The notes under the pieces were generated by a model, which was not told where the DNA came from, did no database searches, and was given only the letters and a program-made list of their open reading frames with translations. A stretch of 59,454 nt of DNA, taken from assembly GCF_019748365.1 (NCBI RefSeq), contig NZ_JAIEPN010000055.1, forward strand, positions 1 to 59,454, read 5' to 3'. The stretch is from Novosphingobium sp. GTDB taxonomy: Bacteria; Pseudomonadota; Alphaproteobacteria; Sphingomonadales; Sphingomonadaceae. Positions 1 through 8,897 of this stretch are shown here, piece by piece. The translations under genes were made by a program, and so were the position numbers. Within the stretch, counting starts at the first letter, position 1. Each line of letters opens with the position of its first letter.

Positions 1-93
1 GTCTAGCAGGACTGGCCCATTTTTAATCCGGTGCTACCGGCCGATCCGTGGCCCCTTTTATTCCCGGTGTTCTCAGGTGGGAAAGGAATCGCT

Positions 94-729
94 ATGGCAT
101 TGGGTACATCGGTCCTTTGGCATAACAAGGACAAGCAGGCCAGTTTCGGCAAGGTCCGCCTCAAGCACCGCGAGCTGTTTCTTGACAAGGCGGCGCAGCA
201 GGCCTCGATGGATACGCTCGAAAAGGCATACACCACCGTACGCACCACGATCGGCTGGATGGTACACCGCAACGCCACGAAGCTCGAACAGGCGATGCAG
301 CAGTATTTCAAGTCGGGCACGGGAAAGGCCGGGGATGTCCAGGCGATCCTCGAGATCACGATCAATGGCATGAACAACGGCAAGCTCGCATTGAAGACCG
401 ACAACACCTCGGATTATCGCTCGATCAACTACTTCGGGGACAAGAAAGAGGTCCTTCCTTACATTGAAGGCTATGTGCGCAACGGTCCCAATGGGACCAA
501 AGGCGATATCCACGTGAAGCGGGACTACATCATGAACAACCGCTTCCAGGCCGTCCGGACGTTCATTCATGAAGCCACACATCGCTTCGCCAGCACCGAA
601 GACTTCGGCGAGCAGGGCTACATGTGGTCGGATGGCTCGGATTTCCGGGAACCGGGCATTACGGCCGACCAGTGCCTGCGTAATGCCGATAGCTATGCAT
701 ATTTCTGCATGGCGATGGGCTACCGATAA
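94..729 (+). CDS. Aspzincin (M35-like) metallopeptidase-domain protein
   Basis: A 211-residue protein with an HEATH zinc-peptidase motif (HExxH) at residues 159-163 and NADSYAYF at 197-204. HExxH followed about 35 residues later by an Asp in an N-A-D-S-Y-A-Y-F context is the pattern of lysine-specific or deuterolysin-like aspzincins (M35), in which the Asp (D199 here) is the third zinc ligand. The ATG at 94 was chosen because GAAAGGA lies just upstream; the in-frame extension to 31 has no such site. There is no signal peptide or membrane segment, which is unusual for a family of mostly secreted enzymes. Substrate unknown. It converges on rnhB with a 3-bp gap. Confidence 0.72.
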   Translation: MALGTSVLWHNKDKQASFGKVRLKHRELFLDKAAQQASMDTLEKAYTTVRTTIGWMVHRNATKLEQAMQQYFKSGTGKAGDVQAILEITINGMNNGKLALKTDNTSDYRSINYFGDKKEVLPYIEGYVRNGPNGTKGDIHVKRDYIMNNRFQAVRTFIHEATHRFASTEDFGEQGYMWSDGSDFREPGITADQCLRNADSYAYFCMAMGYR

Positions 730-732
730 GGC

Positions 733-1422
733 TCAGCGATCGATCTGCTCCAATTGCGCCACCGGCGCGAAACTGCGCCGGTGGAACGCAGTGGCGCCGT
801 GCTGGCGCAGGGCGGCAAGGTGTTCGGCTGTGCCGTATCCCGCATTGCGCTCCCAGCCATAGTGCGGAAACTGACCTGCGGCCGCGCGCATCAGCCGGTC
901 GCGGTGTTCCTTGGCCAGAATGGATGCGGCGGAGATGCAGGGTTCGGTCGCGTCCCCCTTCACGATGGCGCGCGCCGGCCAGACCCAGTCGGCGCAGCGC
1001 CTGGCCGGCGTCAAGTTGCCATCGACCAGCACCATCTCGATCTTGCCCTCACCCACCTTTGCCGCAACCGCGGCGACGGCGCGGGTCATGGCCAACATGG
1101 TCGCGGCGAAGATATTGAGCCGGTCGATCTCCTCCACTTCGGCGATGCCGAGCGCCCAGTGGCAGGTCTCGCGAATGGCCGGCTCGAGCCTTGCGCGGCG
1201 CGCGGCGCTGAGCGCCTTGGAATCGGCCAGGCCCTGAGGCGGCTGCTGGCCAAGCACCACGGCAGCTGCCACGACCGGCCCCGCCAGCGGCCCTCGCCCC
1301 GCCTCGTCTACGCCAACGATCAGCCCCGAGGGCACCAGACGTCCGTTTCCGCCGCTGACAGCGGCCCCATTCGCTGGCATGGAGTCGAACATGAAACGAT
1401 CGGATTCCTCAAGCTTGGCCAT
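733..1422 (-). CDS. rnhB: Ribonuclease HII
   Basis: RNase HII removes ribonucleotides from RNA-DNA hybrids and misincorporated ribonucleotides from DNA. The motif [15 protein letters not shown] carries the first catalytic Asp-Glu pair; VLVDGN and the [17 protein letters not shown] segment carry the remaining active-site acidic residues, and the length is typical. The start is uncertain. The frame stays open to a TTG at 1458, but family proteins begin close to the DEAGRG motif. ATG 1422 has AGGG upstream at usable spacing, and ATG 1392 is also possible. The gene is divergent from the HAD gene at 1491. Confidence 0.95.
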   Translation of the reverse strand: MAKLEESDRFMFDSMPANGAAVSGGNGRLVPSGLIVGVDEAGRGPLAGPVVAAAVVLGQQPPQGLADSKALSAARRARLEPAIRETCHWALGIAEVEEIDRLNIFAATMLAMTRAVAAVAAKVGEGKIEMVLVDGNLTPARRCADWVWPARAIVKGDATEPCISAASILAKEHRDRLMRAAAGQFPHYGWERNAGYGTAEHLAALRQHGATAFHRRSFAPVAQLEQIDR

Positions 1423-1490
1423 GACCGCCCTCATCACTGAAAAGACGGGCAAGCTCAAGCTCGCCCGGACACGCGCGGGGAGCCGAGTCC

Positions 1491-2180
1491 TTGGCCTTTG
1501 ATCCCTCCCGCGTCGATTGCTGGATCTTCGACCTCGATTACACGCTCTACCCCCCGGCCTGCGGTCTGTTCGGCCAGATCGATCAGCGCATGGGGCAGTT
1601 CATCGCCAACCTGCTCGGCTGCGATGGGGTCGAGGCCAAACGCATCCAGAAGATGTATTTTCACGATCACGGCACGACGCTGGCGGGCCTCATGCACTAT
1701 CACGCGATCGATCCGCGCGAGTTTCTCGACTTCGTGCATGACGTCGACATGTCGGTGCTGGCGCAGGCGCCGAGGCTGGCCGAGCAGATCAAGGCGCTGC
1801 CGGGGCGGCGGCTGATCTTCACCAATGGCGATCAGCCATATGCGGAAAAGGTCCTCGCCGCCCTCGGGTTGGAGCAGTGCTTCGAGGGCATGTGGGATGT
1901 CATCGCGATGGACTACAAGCCCAAGCCGGAGCCGTCGGCATACCACGGACTGATCGAGGCTTTCGGTTTCGATCCCGAGCGCGCGGTGTTCGTCGAGGAC
2001 TCGGCGCGCAACCTTCCGCCGGCCAAGGCGCTCGGCATGCAGACGGTCTGGCTCGACTGTGCCAGCGAATGGGGTGACCGCGCCAAGGACGATGCGGCGA
2101 TCGACCTGGTGATCGATGATCTGCCGCGGTGGCTCGAATTGGTTTGCGCAGAGCTTGCAGGCAGCGCTGCGCTCCGTTAG
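1491..2180 (+). CDS. HAD-family hydrolase, pyrimidine 5'-nucleotidase type
   Basis: A 229-residue soluble HAD phosphatase. Motif I is [10 protein letters not shown] (residues 13-22, nucleophile Asp followed by the general-acid Asp), motif II is IFTNGD, the motif III lysine lies in DYKPKPEP, and motif IV is VFVEDSARN. The wording matches the alphaproteobacterial pyrimidine 5'-nucleotidase subfamily, which is related to yeast Sdt1 and probably dephosphorylates nucleoside monophosphates. The start is TTG at 1491 with GGGGAG upstream. dapD begins 34 bp after the stop, so the two may be cotranscribed. The precise substrate is inferred. Confidence 0.88.
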   Translation: MAFDPSRVDCWIFDLDYTLYPPACGLFGQIDQRMGQFIANLLGCDGVEAKRIQKMYFHDHGTTLAGLMHYHAIDPREFLDFVHDVDMSVLAQAPRLAEQIKALPGRRLIFTNGDQPYAEKVLAALGLEQCFEGMWDVIAMDYKPKPEPSAYHGLIEAFGFDPERAVFVEDSARNLPPAKALGMQTVWLDCASEWGDRAKDDAAIDLVIDDLPRWLELVCAELAGSAALR

Positions 2181-2214
2181 GCCCCGCGCTCTGATTTCCC
2201 GGAGAGCCCCTACC

Positions 2215-3051
2215 ATGACCGCACAGCTGCAGTCCGCCATCGAAACCGCGTGGGAAGACCGCGCCAACGTGACCCCCGCGAGCACAGCGGTGCGCGAAGT
2301 GGTGGACGCTGCGCTCGAACTGCTCGACGCTGGCAAGGTCCGCGTGGCCGAGAAGGTGGACGGCGCGTGGACTGTCAACCAGTGGCTCAAGAAGGCGGTG
2401 CTGCTTTCCTTCCGTCTCAATGACAACGCGGTGATCGAGCAGGGTGCGGGCGGCGCGCCGGCCTATGACAAGGTACCCTCGAAGTTTGCCGGCTGGGGCG
2501 AGAACCGCTTTCGCGAGGCGGGCTTCCGCGTTGTGCCCGGCGCGGTCGCGCGGCGCGGGGCGCATATCGCCAAGGGCGTGGTCTTGATGCCGAGCTTCGT
2601 GAACATCGGCGCCTATGTCGATGAAGGCACGATGGTCGATACCTGGGCGACGGTCGGCTCCTGCGCGCAGATCGGCAAGAACGTGCATATTTCGGGCGGC
2701 GCCGGGATCGGCGGCGTACTCGAGCCGCTGCAGGCCGGCCCAGTGATCATCGAGGACGGCGCCTTCATCGGCGCGCGCTCCGAAGTGGCCGAAGGCGTGA
2801 TCGTCGGCGAAGGCGCGGTGCTCTCGATGGGCGTGTACCTCGGCGCCTCGACCAAGATCGTCGACCGCGCGACGGGCGAGGTCCATATGGGCCGCGTGCC
2901 GCCTTATGCCGTGGTCGTGCCGGGCGCGATGCCGGGCAAGCCCCTGCCCGACGGGACGCCCGGGCCTTCGCTGTACTGCGCCGTGATCGTGAAGACAGTC
3001 GACGCGCAGACCCGGAGCAAGACCGGCATCAACGAATTGCTGCGCGACTGA
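2215..3051 (+). CDS. dapD: 2,3,4,5-tetrahydropyridine-2,6-dicarboxylate N-succinyltransferase
   Basis: DapD succinylates tetrahydrodipicolinate in the succinylase branch of lysine and diaminopimelate synthesis. The 278-residue protein has the helical N-terminal domain, then left-handed beta-helix hexapeptide repeats from about residue 125, including the segment [20 protein letters not shown], and ends with the usual NELLRD tail. ATG 2215 is chosen over an in-frame start at 2116 because it follows GGAGAG and gives the family's normal N-terminus; the longer frame would overlap the HAD gene. Confidence 0.98.
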   Translation: MTAQLQSAIETAWEDRANVTPASTAVREVVDAALELLDAGKVRVAEKVDGAWTVNQWLKKAVLLSFRLNDNAVIEQGAGGAPAYDKVPSKFAGWGENRFREAGFRVVPGAVARRGAHIAKGVVLMPSFVNIGAYVDEGTMVDTWATVGSCAQIGKNVHISGGAGIGGVLEPLQAGPVIIEDGAFIGARSEVAEGVIVGEGAVLSMGVYLGASTKIVDRATGEVHMGRVPPYAVVVPGAMPGKPLPDGTPGPSLYCAVIVKTVDAQTRSKTGINELLRD

Positions 3052-3098
3052 GCATTTCCCGCAATCTGTCGCGCTGGGTTCTGGCGCTGCTCTATGCC

Positions 3099-3455
3099 TT
3101 GGCCGGGGCGCTGCATCTGCTTGTCCCCCGGCCGTTCCTCGGCATCATGCCGACCTGGGTGCCAGCGCCCGAGTTTGTGATCGCGCTGACCGGTGTCGCC
3201 GAACTGGCGGGTGCGGCGGGGCTGGTTCAGCCTTGGTCTCCTGCCCTGCGCCGCGCCGCCGGATGGGGGCTCGCGGCCTATGCCGTCGGCGTGTTCCCGG
3301 CGAACATCGTTCACTTCATCCGCGACATGGCGCGGCCCGATCATGGGCTCGGCCTTGGCTATCACGTGCCGAGGATGTTTCTGCAGCCGGTCCTCGTTTG
3401 GCTGGCGCTATGGGTTTCGGGCGTCCTGCCCTTTCGGGAATCGAACAAGCCATGA
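3099..3455 (+). CDS. DoxX-like small membrane protein
   Basis: A hydrophobic protein of about 118 residues with four predicted membrane segments and the wording of a small DoxX-like family: a TGVAELAGAAGL helix, AYAVGVFPANIVHF, and a C-terminal LVWLALWVSG helix. The first helix clearly continues upstream of TTG 3099: the codons from 3066 read LSRWVLALLYALAG. The true start therefore lies further upstream, perhaps at CTG 3066 or CTG 3048, which overlaps the dapD stop; no ATG, GTG or TTG is available in between. Function is unknown. The stop overlaps the next start (ATGA), so the two genes are translationally coupled. Confidence 0.75.
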   Translation: MAGALHLLVPRPFLGIMPTWVPAPEFVIALTGVAELAGAAGLVQPWSPALRRAAGWGLAAYAVGVFPANIVHFIRDMARPDHGLGLGYHVPRMFLQPVLVWLALWVSGVLPFRESNKP

Positions 3456-3754
3456 GCGATGAAGACTACGTCTACGACGAAGACAGCGGCGAATGGCTGC
3501 CGGCTTCCGAGCTTGCCGCCAAGCGCGCGGCGGAAGGCACTGTCGAGGTGCGCGATGCGGTGGGGAACCTTCTTGCCGATGGCGACCAGGTGACGCTGAT
3601 CAAGGACCTCGAGGTCAAGGGTGCGGGCCAGACCCTGAAGCGCGGTACGCTGATCAAGTCGATCCGCCTGACCGGCGACGCGCAGGAAATCGACTGCCGG
3701 TTCGACGGGATCAAGGGCCTCGTCCTGCGCGCCGAGTTCGTCAAAAAGCGCTGA
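3452..3754 (+). CDS. PhnA-domain (YjdM-like) protein
   Basis: A 100-residue acidic protein. From about residue 33 (DAVGNLLADGDQVTLIKDLEVKG) to the end (LRAEFVKKR) it matches the PhnA/YjdM C-terminal domain, a small SH3-like beta-barrel. The N-terminal zinc ribbon of full-length PhnA is absent and is replaced by a short acidic stretch, MSDEDYVYDEDSGEW. Despite the historic name, the family is not established in phosphonate use and its role is unknown. ATG 3452 overlaps the preceding stop by four bases. Confidence 0.85.
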   Translation: MSDEDYVYDEDSGEWLPASELAAKRAAEGTVEVRDAVGNLLADGDQVTLIKDLEVKGAGQTLKRGTLIKSIRLTGDAQEIDCRFDGIKGLVLRAEFVKKR

Positions 3755-3757
3755 CTT

Positions 3758-4129
3758 TCAAGGCTGTGGCGCGGCCTCGGTGAGCGCGAAAGAGCCATCG
3801 AGGCGGTGCCAGACCACGGCCTTCCAGCGCGAGCCATCGGCAAGGCGCAGCACCAAGCGAATGTTGGTGCCGGCGACGACCTGCGTCTCGGCGGAGAGGA
3901 CCTCAGCCAGTGCACCGTGCCCCGGTGGCAACTGGCCAGCAGCGTAGCGTGCGGCGCCTACGATGCTCTCACCCGCAGGATCGGCCACCTGCCAGCCACC
4001 GGCAATGACCGGCGCCGGAGCAGGTTCAGACGCCTTGGGCGAACAGGCCGCCAGCGCGGCGAAGGCGGCGATCAGCAGCCAGTTGCGCGTTTTGCAACTG
4101 GCGCGGCGTTCATTACATTTGCGGGTCAT
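3758..4129 (-). CDS. Cystatin-like lipoprotein
   Basis: A 123-residue predicted lipoprotein: basic N-terminus, hydrophobic core, lipobox LAAC with Cys29. The mature part has three elements reminiscent of cystatins in the right order: a Gly-Gly followed by Trp at residues 44-46, QVVAG at 83-87 (an exact match to the QxVxG protease-binding loop), and a Trp in KAVVWHRLDG near the C-terminus. This suggests a cystatin/monellin fold, possibly a periplasmic cysteine-protease inhibitor. Inhibitory activity is inference only. ATG 4129 is chosen because it yields the signal peptide directly. It converges on the PhnA-domain gene. Confidence 0.65.
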   Translation of the reverse strand: MTRKCNERRASCKTRNWLLIAAFAALAACSPKASEPAPAPVIAGGWQVADPAGESIVGAARYAAGQLPPGHGALAEVLSAETQVVAGTNIRLVLRLADGSRWKAVVWHRLDGSFALTEAAPQP

Positions 4130-4211
4130 TGTGCGCTGCACCATATCGGGCTCAACAAGAAAACAGGGGTGCTCGAAGGCAAATTCTTCCGGTTTCAAAG
4201 GAGATTTTGCC

Positions 4212-4502
4212 ATGCTTATCAAGTCCTTCCAGATCGCTGCCGCTGCTGCTCTCATCGCTGCTCCGGCCCTTGCCCACGCGGGCGAGACCGCTGCCAAGTT
4301 CACGCACGAAGGTGTCACCTACACCTACACCGCGCAAGACGTTGGCGGCGAGCGCGTGATCAAGGGCACTGCCTTCAACGGCAAGGCTCCGTTCGAACTG
4401 CACGTGCGCGGCCGCTATGTGACCGGCACGTTCAACAACCAGGCGGTCGAGTTCACGCAGGCCGAAGCCCGCGCGCTGGGCATTCAGGTCGCCTCTAACT
4501 GA
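4212..4502 (+). CDS. Small exported protein of unknown function
   Basis: A 96-residue protein with a clear Sec signal peptide (MLIKSFQ followed by an alanine-rich core and ALAHA, cleavage near residue 23). The mature protein is about 73 residues with alternating beta-strand wording (FTHEGVTYTYTAQDV, FELHVRGRYVTGTFNNQ). ATG 4212 follows a strong AAAGGAG site. It is monocistronic, followed directly by a strong terminator, and divergent from the cystatin-like lipoprotein. I do not recognise a characterised family. Confidence 0.8.
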   Translation: MLIKSFQIAAAAALIAAPALAHAGETAAKFTHEGVTYTYTAQDVGGERVIKGTAFNGKAPFELHVRGRYVTGTFNNQAVEFTQAEARALGIQVASN

Positions 4503-4532
4503 TCCCGACCGGCAGGCCGCTGCCCTGACGAC

Positions 4533-4579
4533 AAAGCCCCCGACGAACGCCCGTTTCCGGCGCTCTGCGGGGGCTTTTT
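4533..4579 (+). terminator. Rho-independent terminator
   Basis: AAAGCCCCC (4533-4541) pairs with GGGGGCTTT (4569-4577), and a run of five T ends at 4579. It lies 30 bp after the stop of the small exported protein and is a convincing intrinsic terminator for that gene. Confidence 0.85.
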
Positions 4580-4676
4580 CGTGCCCGCCTTCCCCGCCCT
4601 GCCGGGATTGCTGGCCAAGCCCTGCCCGAAGGCCTAGGGCTGGTCTCCGGCCATACCGTCCGGACGGAGAGCGAGC

Positions 4677-4814
4677 ATGGCCAAGAGCCAGAAGAAATCG
4701 AACCGCGAAGTGCGCAAGCCCAAGGCGGAAGGCCCCAAGAAGCAGAATGCTTCCAATCCCAGCCAGAAGCCGGGTGTTGTCGCAGGGCTCGACAACATGA
4801 AGCGGAGCACCTGA
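4677..4814 (+). CDS. Very small basic protein
   Basis: A 45-residue open frame starting MAKSQKKSNREVRKPKAEG and ending with a short LDNMKRST tail. It has GGAGAG about eight bases before ATG 4677, sits alone between a terminator and the DUF188 gene, and is rich in Lys, Ser, Asn and Pro (disordered, nucleic-acid-binding type composition). I recall short proteins of this sort in alphaproteobacteria but cannot assign a function. The ribosome-binding site and Lys/Glu-rich composition argue that it is real. Confidence 0.6.
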   Translation: MAKSQKKSNREVRKPKAEGPKKQNASNPSQKPGVVAGLDNMKRST

Positions 4815-4870
4815 GCGAAGGGTAGGCGGTTCCCGCTTCTGCGGCTGATGGACGTTTCATCCCGCACCTG

Positions 4871-4919
4871 CCCCTCCACCACCTGCGGTGGTCCCCCCCT
4901 CCCCCGTTGGGGGAGGAAT
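4871..4919. repeat. Intergenic palindromic repeat, family A copy 1
   Basis: The element begins CCCCTCCACCACC, contains a CCACC-TGC-GGTGG hairpin, then a C-rich run, a second hairpin CTCCCCC-GTT-GGGGGAG, and ends GGAATG. Near-identical elements occur at 6104-6158 and 46185-46230, so this is a dispersed intergenic repeat. It lies just before the DUF188 start. Confidence 0.8.
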
Positions 4920-4953
4920 GGCGAGGCGGACGCCAATGTGGCAAGGGCTGTCC

Positions 4954-5421
4954 ATGGACATAACCCCTGCCCAGCTTCGCATTCTCGTCGATGGCGACGC
5001 CTGCCCGGTCAAGGACGAGATCTATAAGGTCGCGTGGCGGCATGACGTCGCCGTCGTGGTTGTGAGCAATTCACCTTTCCGCGTGCCCGTCCATCCGCTG
5101 GTGCGGCGTGTTGTGGTGGACGGCGGCTTCGATGCGGCGGACGACTGGATCGCCGGGGAAGCGGACGCGCGCTGCGTGGTGGTGACCGCCGACATCCTGC
5201 TGGCGGACCGCTGCCTCAAGGCAGGCGCGCAGGTGCTCTCATCCACCGGCAAGCCCTTCACCGCCAATTCCATCGGCAGCCAGATCGCGACCCGCGCGAT
5301 CATGGCGGACCTGCGCGCAGGCGGGGACGTGATTGGCGGGCCGGCGCCGTTCTCGAAGGCGGATCGTTCGCGCTTTCTCGGCGCGCTCGATGAAGCGATG
5401 GTGCGGCTGAAGCGCGCCTAG
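4954..5421 (+). CDS. YaiI/YqxD family (DUF188) protein
   Basis: A 155-residue protein with the DUF188 signature: ILVDGDACPVKDEIYKVA at the N-terminus, VVVSNSPF, VVTADILLADRCL, and a C-terminal GGPAPFSKADRSRF. The Asp-rich DGDACP start resembles NYN/PIN-like nuclease folds, but no activity is established. ATG 4954 gives the usual family N-terminus; the frame stays open upstream into the repeat at 4888. It converges on the Doc toxin gene. Confidence 0.9.
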   Translation: MDITPAQLRILVDGDACPVKDEIYKVAWRHDVAVVVVSNSPFRVPVHPLVRRVVVDGGFDAADDWIAGEADARCVVVTADILLADRCLKAGAQVLSSTGKPFTANSIGSQIATRAIMADLRAGGDVIGGPAPFSKADRSRFLGALDEAMVRLKRA

Positions 5422-5807
5422 GGCGCGCGCACGTGCTGGCGGAACCAGTCGGCGAGTTCTTCCTCGGTGAGCTGGCCGGCGGCAAGTTCAAGGAACGCGA
5501 CAACAAGTTCTGCGTCGCTTGCTGTTAGCACATAGCCGTTGAGCATCAGAAACGTTTCCGAAACGACAGCTGCCGTGCGCTTGTTGCCATCCACAAAGGG
5601 ATGGTTGCGGGCAATGCCATAGGCATAGGCAGCTGCCAGTGCGGCCGCATCCGGATCGCCATAATCGGCGAGATTGCGGGGGCGCGCAAAGGCGCTGACG
5701 AGGAGGCCATCATCGCGCACGCCTTCGGCGCCGCCATGCTCGGCAAGCTGCTCGGCATGCGCCGCGCGCGCGACATCGGGCGCGACCCAGATCCAGCCCT
5801 GAGGCAT
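5418..5807 (-). CDS. doc: Doc/Fic-family toxin
   Basis: A 129-residue death-on-curing protein. The Fic motif HPFVDGNKRT (residues 69-78, consensus HxFxxGNKR) is intact. The family phosphorylates or AMPylates targets; phage P1 Doc phosphorylates EF-Tu. The start is ATG 5807, four bases after the antitoxin stop, so antitoxin and toxin form an operon. The final codons overlap the DUF188 stop on the other strand by four bases. Confidence 0.9.
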   Translation of the reverse strand: MPQGWIWVAPDVARAAHAEQLAEHGGAEGVRDDGLLVSAFARPRNLADYGDPDAAALAAAYAYGIARNHPFVDGNKRTAAVVSETFLMLNGYVLTASDAELVVAFLELAAGQLTEEELADWFRQHVRAP

Positions 5808-5811
5808 AGGG

Positions 5812-6039
5812 TTACTTGGCGAGTTCGCGCAGGGCGCGCTTGCGCCGCGCCATGACTTCACGGGCGGCAGCCATCTGTGCCTCGAAGTCCGGTTCTTCGG
5901 CGCGCAGCTCGATCCCGCCCGGCGTGGTGACGACAGAAAGCGTCTCGCCAACCTCCGCTCCAAGATGCGTGAGCACCTCGCGGGGGAGGATGATGCCGGC
6001 GGAATTGCCGATCCTGGTGATCTTGAGCGTTGCGTTCAT
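5812..6039 (-). CDS. AbrB/MazE-type antitoxin
   Basis: A 75-residue SpoVT/AbrB swapped-hairpin protein: MNATLKITRIGNSAGIILP is the canonical DNA-binding N-terminus, followed by an acidic, Ala-rich C-terminal tail that would bind the toxin. It is the first gene of a toxin-antitoxin pair with Doc. Such pairs normally autoregulate, but no operator could be assigned by eye. An AbrB-type partner replaces the Phd-type partner of phage P1. Confidence 0.88.
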   Translation of the reverse strand: MNATLKITRIGNSAGIILPREVLTHLGAEVGETLSVVTTPGGIELRAEEPDFEAQMAAAREVMARRKRALRELAK

Positions 6040-6103
6040 ACGGGCGTTATAACGCGAAGGAGGTGGATTGGCAATATGGGGCCTTTGCGTATGGCCGAAA
6101 GCG

Positions 6104-6158
6104 CCCCTCCACCACCCTTCGGGTGGTTCCCCTCCCCGAGCAAGCTCGGGGAGGAATG
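6104..6158. repeat. Intergenic palindromic repeat, family A copy 2
   Basis: CCCCTCCACCACCC-TTC-GGGTGGT followed by CCTCCCCGAGC-AA-GCTCGGGGAGG and AATGGG. It has the same layout as the elements at 4871 and 46185, with hairpin loops changed but stems kept. It lies immediately after the thiC stop, so it may also act as a transcript end. Confidence 0.8.
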
Positions 6159-6161
6159 GGA

Positions 6162-8066
<1,905 letters not shown>

Positions 8067-8077
8067 TCAGAAAAAAT

Positions 8078-8596
8078 CTAGTTATTCCTTGGAAATCTTA
8101 TGTATGGACGCAGCTCACTCATTATTGAATCAGCTTCATACGTTTTACAGATAGTTGCATCCTTTGACCGGCATTCAGAATTCCCATCAAATTCGCCAAC
8201 CGGTCGAACAACAACTTCAACGTTGCCACCTGCATTTATCGGGAGCTCCCGACTTAAAATCATTTGGATGCCATTGGTCTTCAGAACGCGGAAGTATTTA
8301 AAACCGCGCTCTTTCGAGATCTCGGCAGCCCGATACATCGCCATATCCGCCGCGAGTCGGCCTCCGCCGGATACACCATTGGCGCTTGCTCTAACCCGCC
8401 AAACGCCGGGTTCGAGCTCCTTGTCGCTGAAACCGCCCCACAAGCCGCCGCGCTTGTAAGTCGCAAACTGAGCAACTGCAGGCGTTCCGCAGCATAATGA
8501 CACAAGAAGGGCAATAACCACCAGCTTCTGCGCCGCAAATGAAGTGTAAAGCCGAAACTTAGACTTTGAACTGTGCGGACGGGGAATGGCCAACAT
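8078..8596 (-). CDS. CC0125/CC1285-like exported protein within the TPP-riboswitch transcript
   Basis: Predicted exported protein of about 172 residues: basic n-region, hydrophobic LVVIALLVSL core, AVAQ cleavage site. The mature part (GGFSDKELEPGVWRVRASANG, then AAEISKERGFKYFRVL) resembles the CC0125/CC1285 family, although the usual lipobox Cys is not in a canonical context. The stop is TAG 8078-8080, 26 bp before thiC. Two starts are possible: ATG 8596 with GGAGG close by, or ATG 8629 directly after the riboswitch aptamer. The gene is visibly AT-richer than its neighbours (23 G/C in 60 bases at 8101-8160), which suggests acquisition. Function unknown. Confidence 0.75.
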   Translation of the reverse strand: MLAIPRPHSSKSKFRLYTSFAAQKLVVIALLVSLCCGTPAVAQFATYKRGGLWGGFSDKELEPGVWRVRASANGVSGGGRLAADMAMYRAAEISKERGFKYFRVLKTNGIQMILSRELPINAGGNVEVVVRPVGEFDGNSECRSKDATICKTYEADSIMSELRPYIRFPRNN

Positions 8597-8633
8597 CTGC
8601 CTCCGTGAAATACAGAAGGAGTGCCCCATTCTG

Positions 8634-8758
8634 GATGCCCTCCCTCCGCCCGTGCTAACGGGTTCAGGTTCGACGGGTCGGGCGATGCTAACCGCCCCTC
8701 TCAGCCATTTTTGTAAGCCTTCGCGAAAGATCGCTCCAGCCCAGCGGCTCCCCGGGGA
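8634..8758 (-). promoter_or_regulatory. TPP riboswitch (THI element)
   Basis: Read on the minus strand, the leader contains GGGGAGCC (8753-8746), GGCTGAGAGG, ACCCG-TCGAACCTGA and GGGCGGAGGGA in the order and wording of the thiamine-pyrophosphate aptamer (consensus GGGGUGCC, CUGAGA, ACCC, ACCUGA, AGGGA). It should repress the downstream genes when TPP is abundant. The aptamer's 3' end lies within a few bases of an in-frame ATG (8629), so control could be translational through the purine-rich GGAGGGA. thiC itself begins about 580 nt further on. Exact boundaries are approximate. Confidence 0.93.
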
Positions 8759-8825
8759 TGGCGTCTTTCTAGAACGCTTGGGCAGCGACGTCCACACGCT
8801 TTGGGCACATGCTTTGGCACTGGAC

Positions 8826-8843
8826 TTTAAGCGAGCGCTTAAA
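8826..8843. promoter_or_regulatory. Perfect palindrome before the P450, TetR-type operator candidate
   Basis: TTTAAGCGAGCGCTTAAA is an 8-bp perfect inverted repeat around a 2-base centre, 54 bp upstream of the P450 ATG. It is AT-rich at its ends within a GC-rich region, as expected for a TetR-family operator. No regulator gene is adjacent, so the cognate protein is unknown. Confidence 0.55.
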
Positions 8844-8897
8844 CATACTTCGCGCCAAGAGCCCGCCGGGATGCGAGCGGGTGCATCGGAGCAGGAC

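Noticed and set aside
4871..6158. CRISPR-like array from the repeated C-rich elements
   Set aside because: Copies are over a kilobase apart, are internally palindromic and have no regular spacers or cas genes nearby.
8586..8897. Longer P450 start at the open-frame beginning
   Set aside because: The upstream codons run through the TPP aptamer and the palindromic operator; ATG 8898 gives a normal P450 N-terminus.
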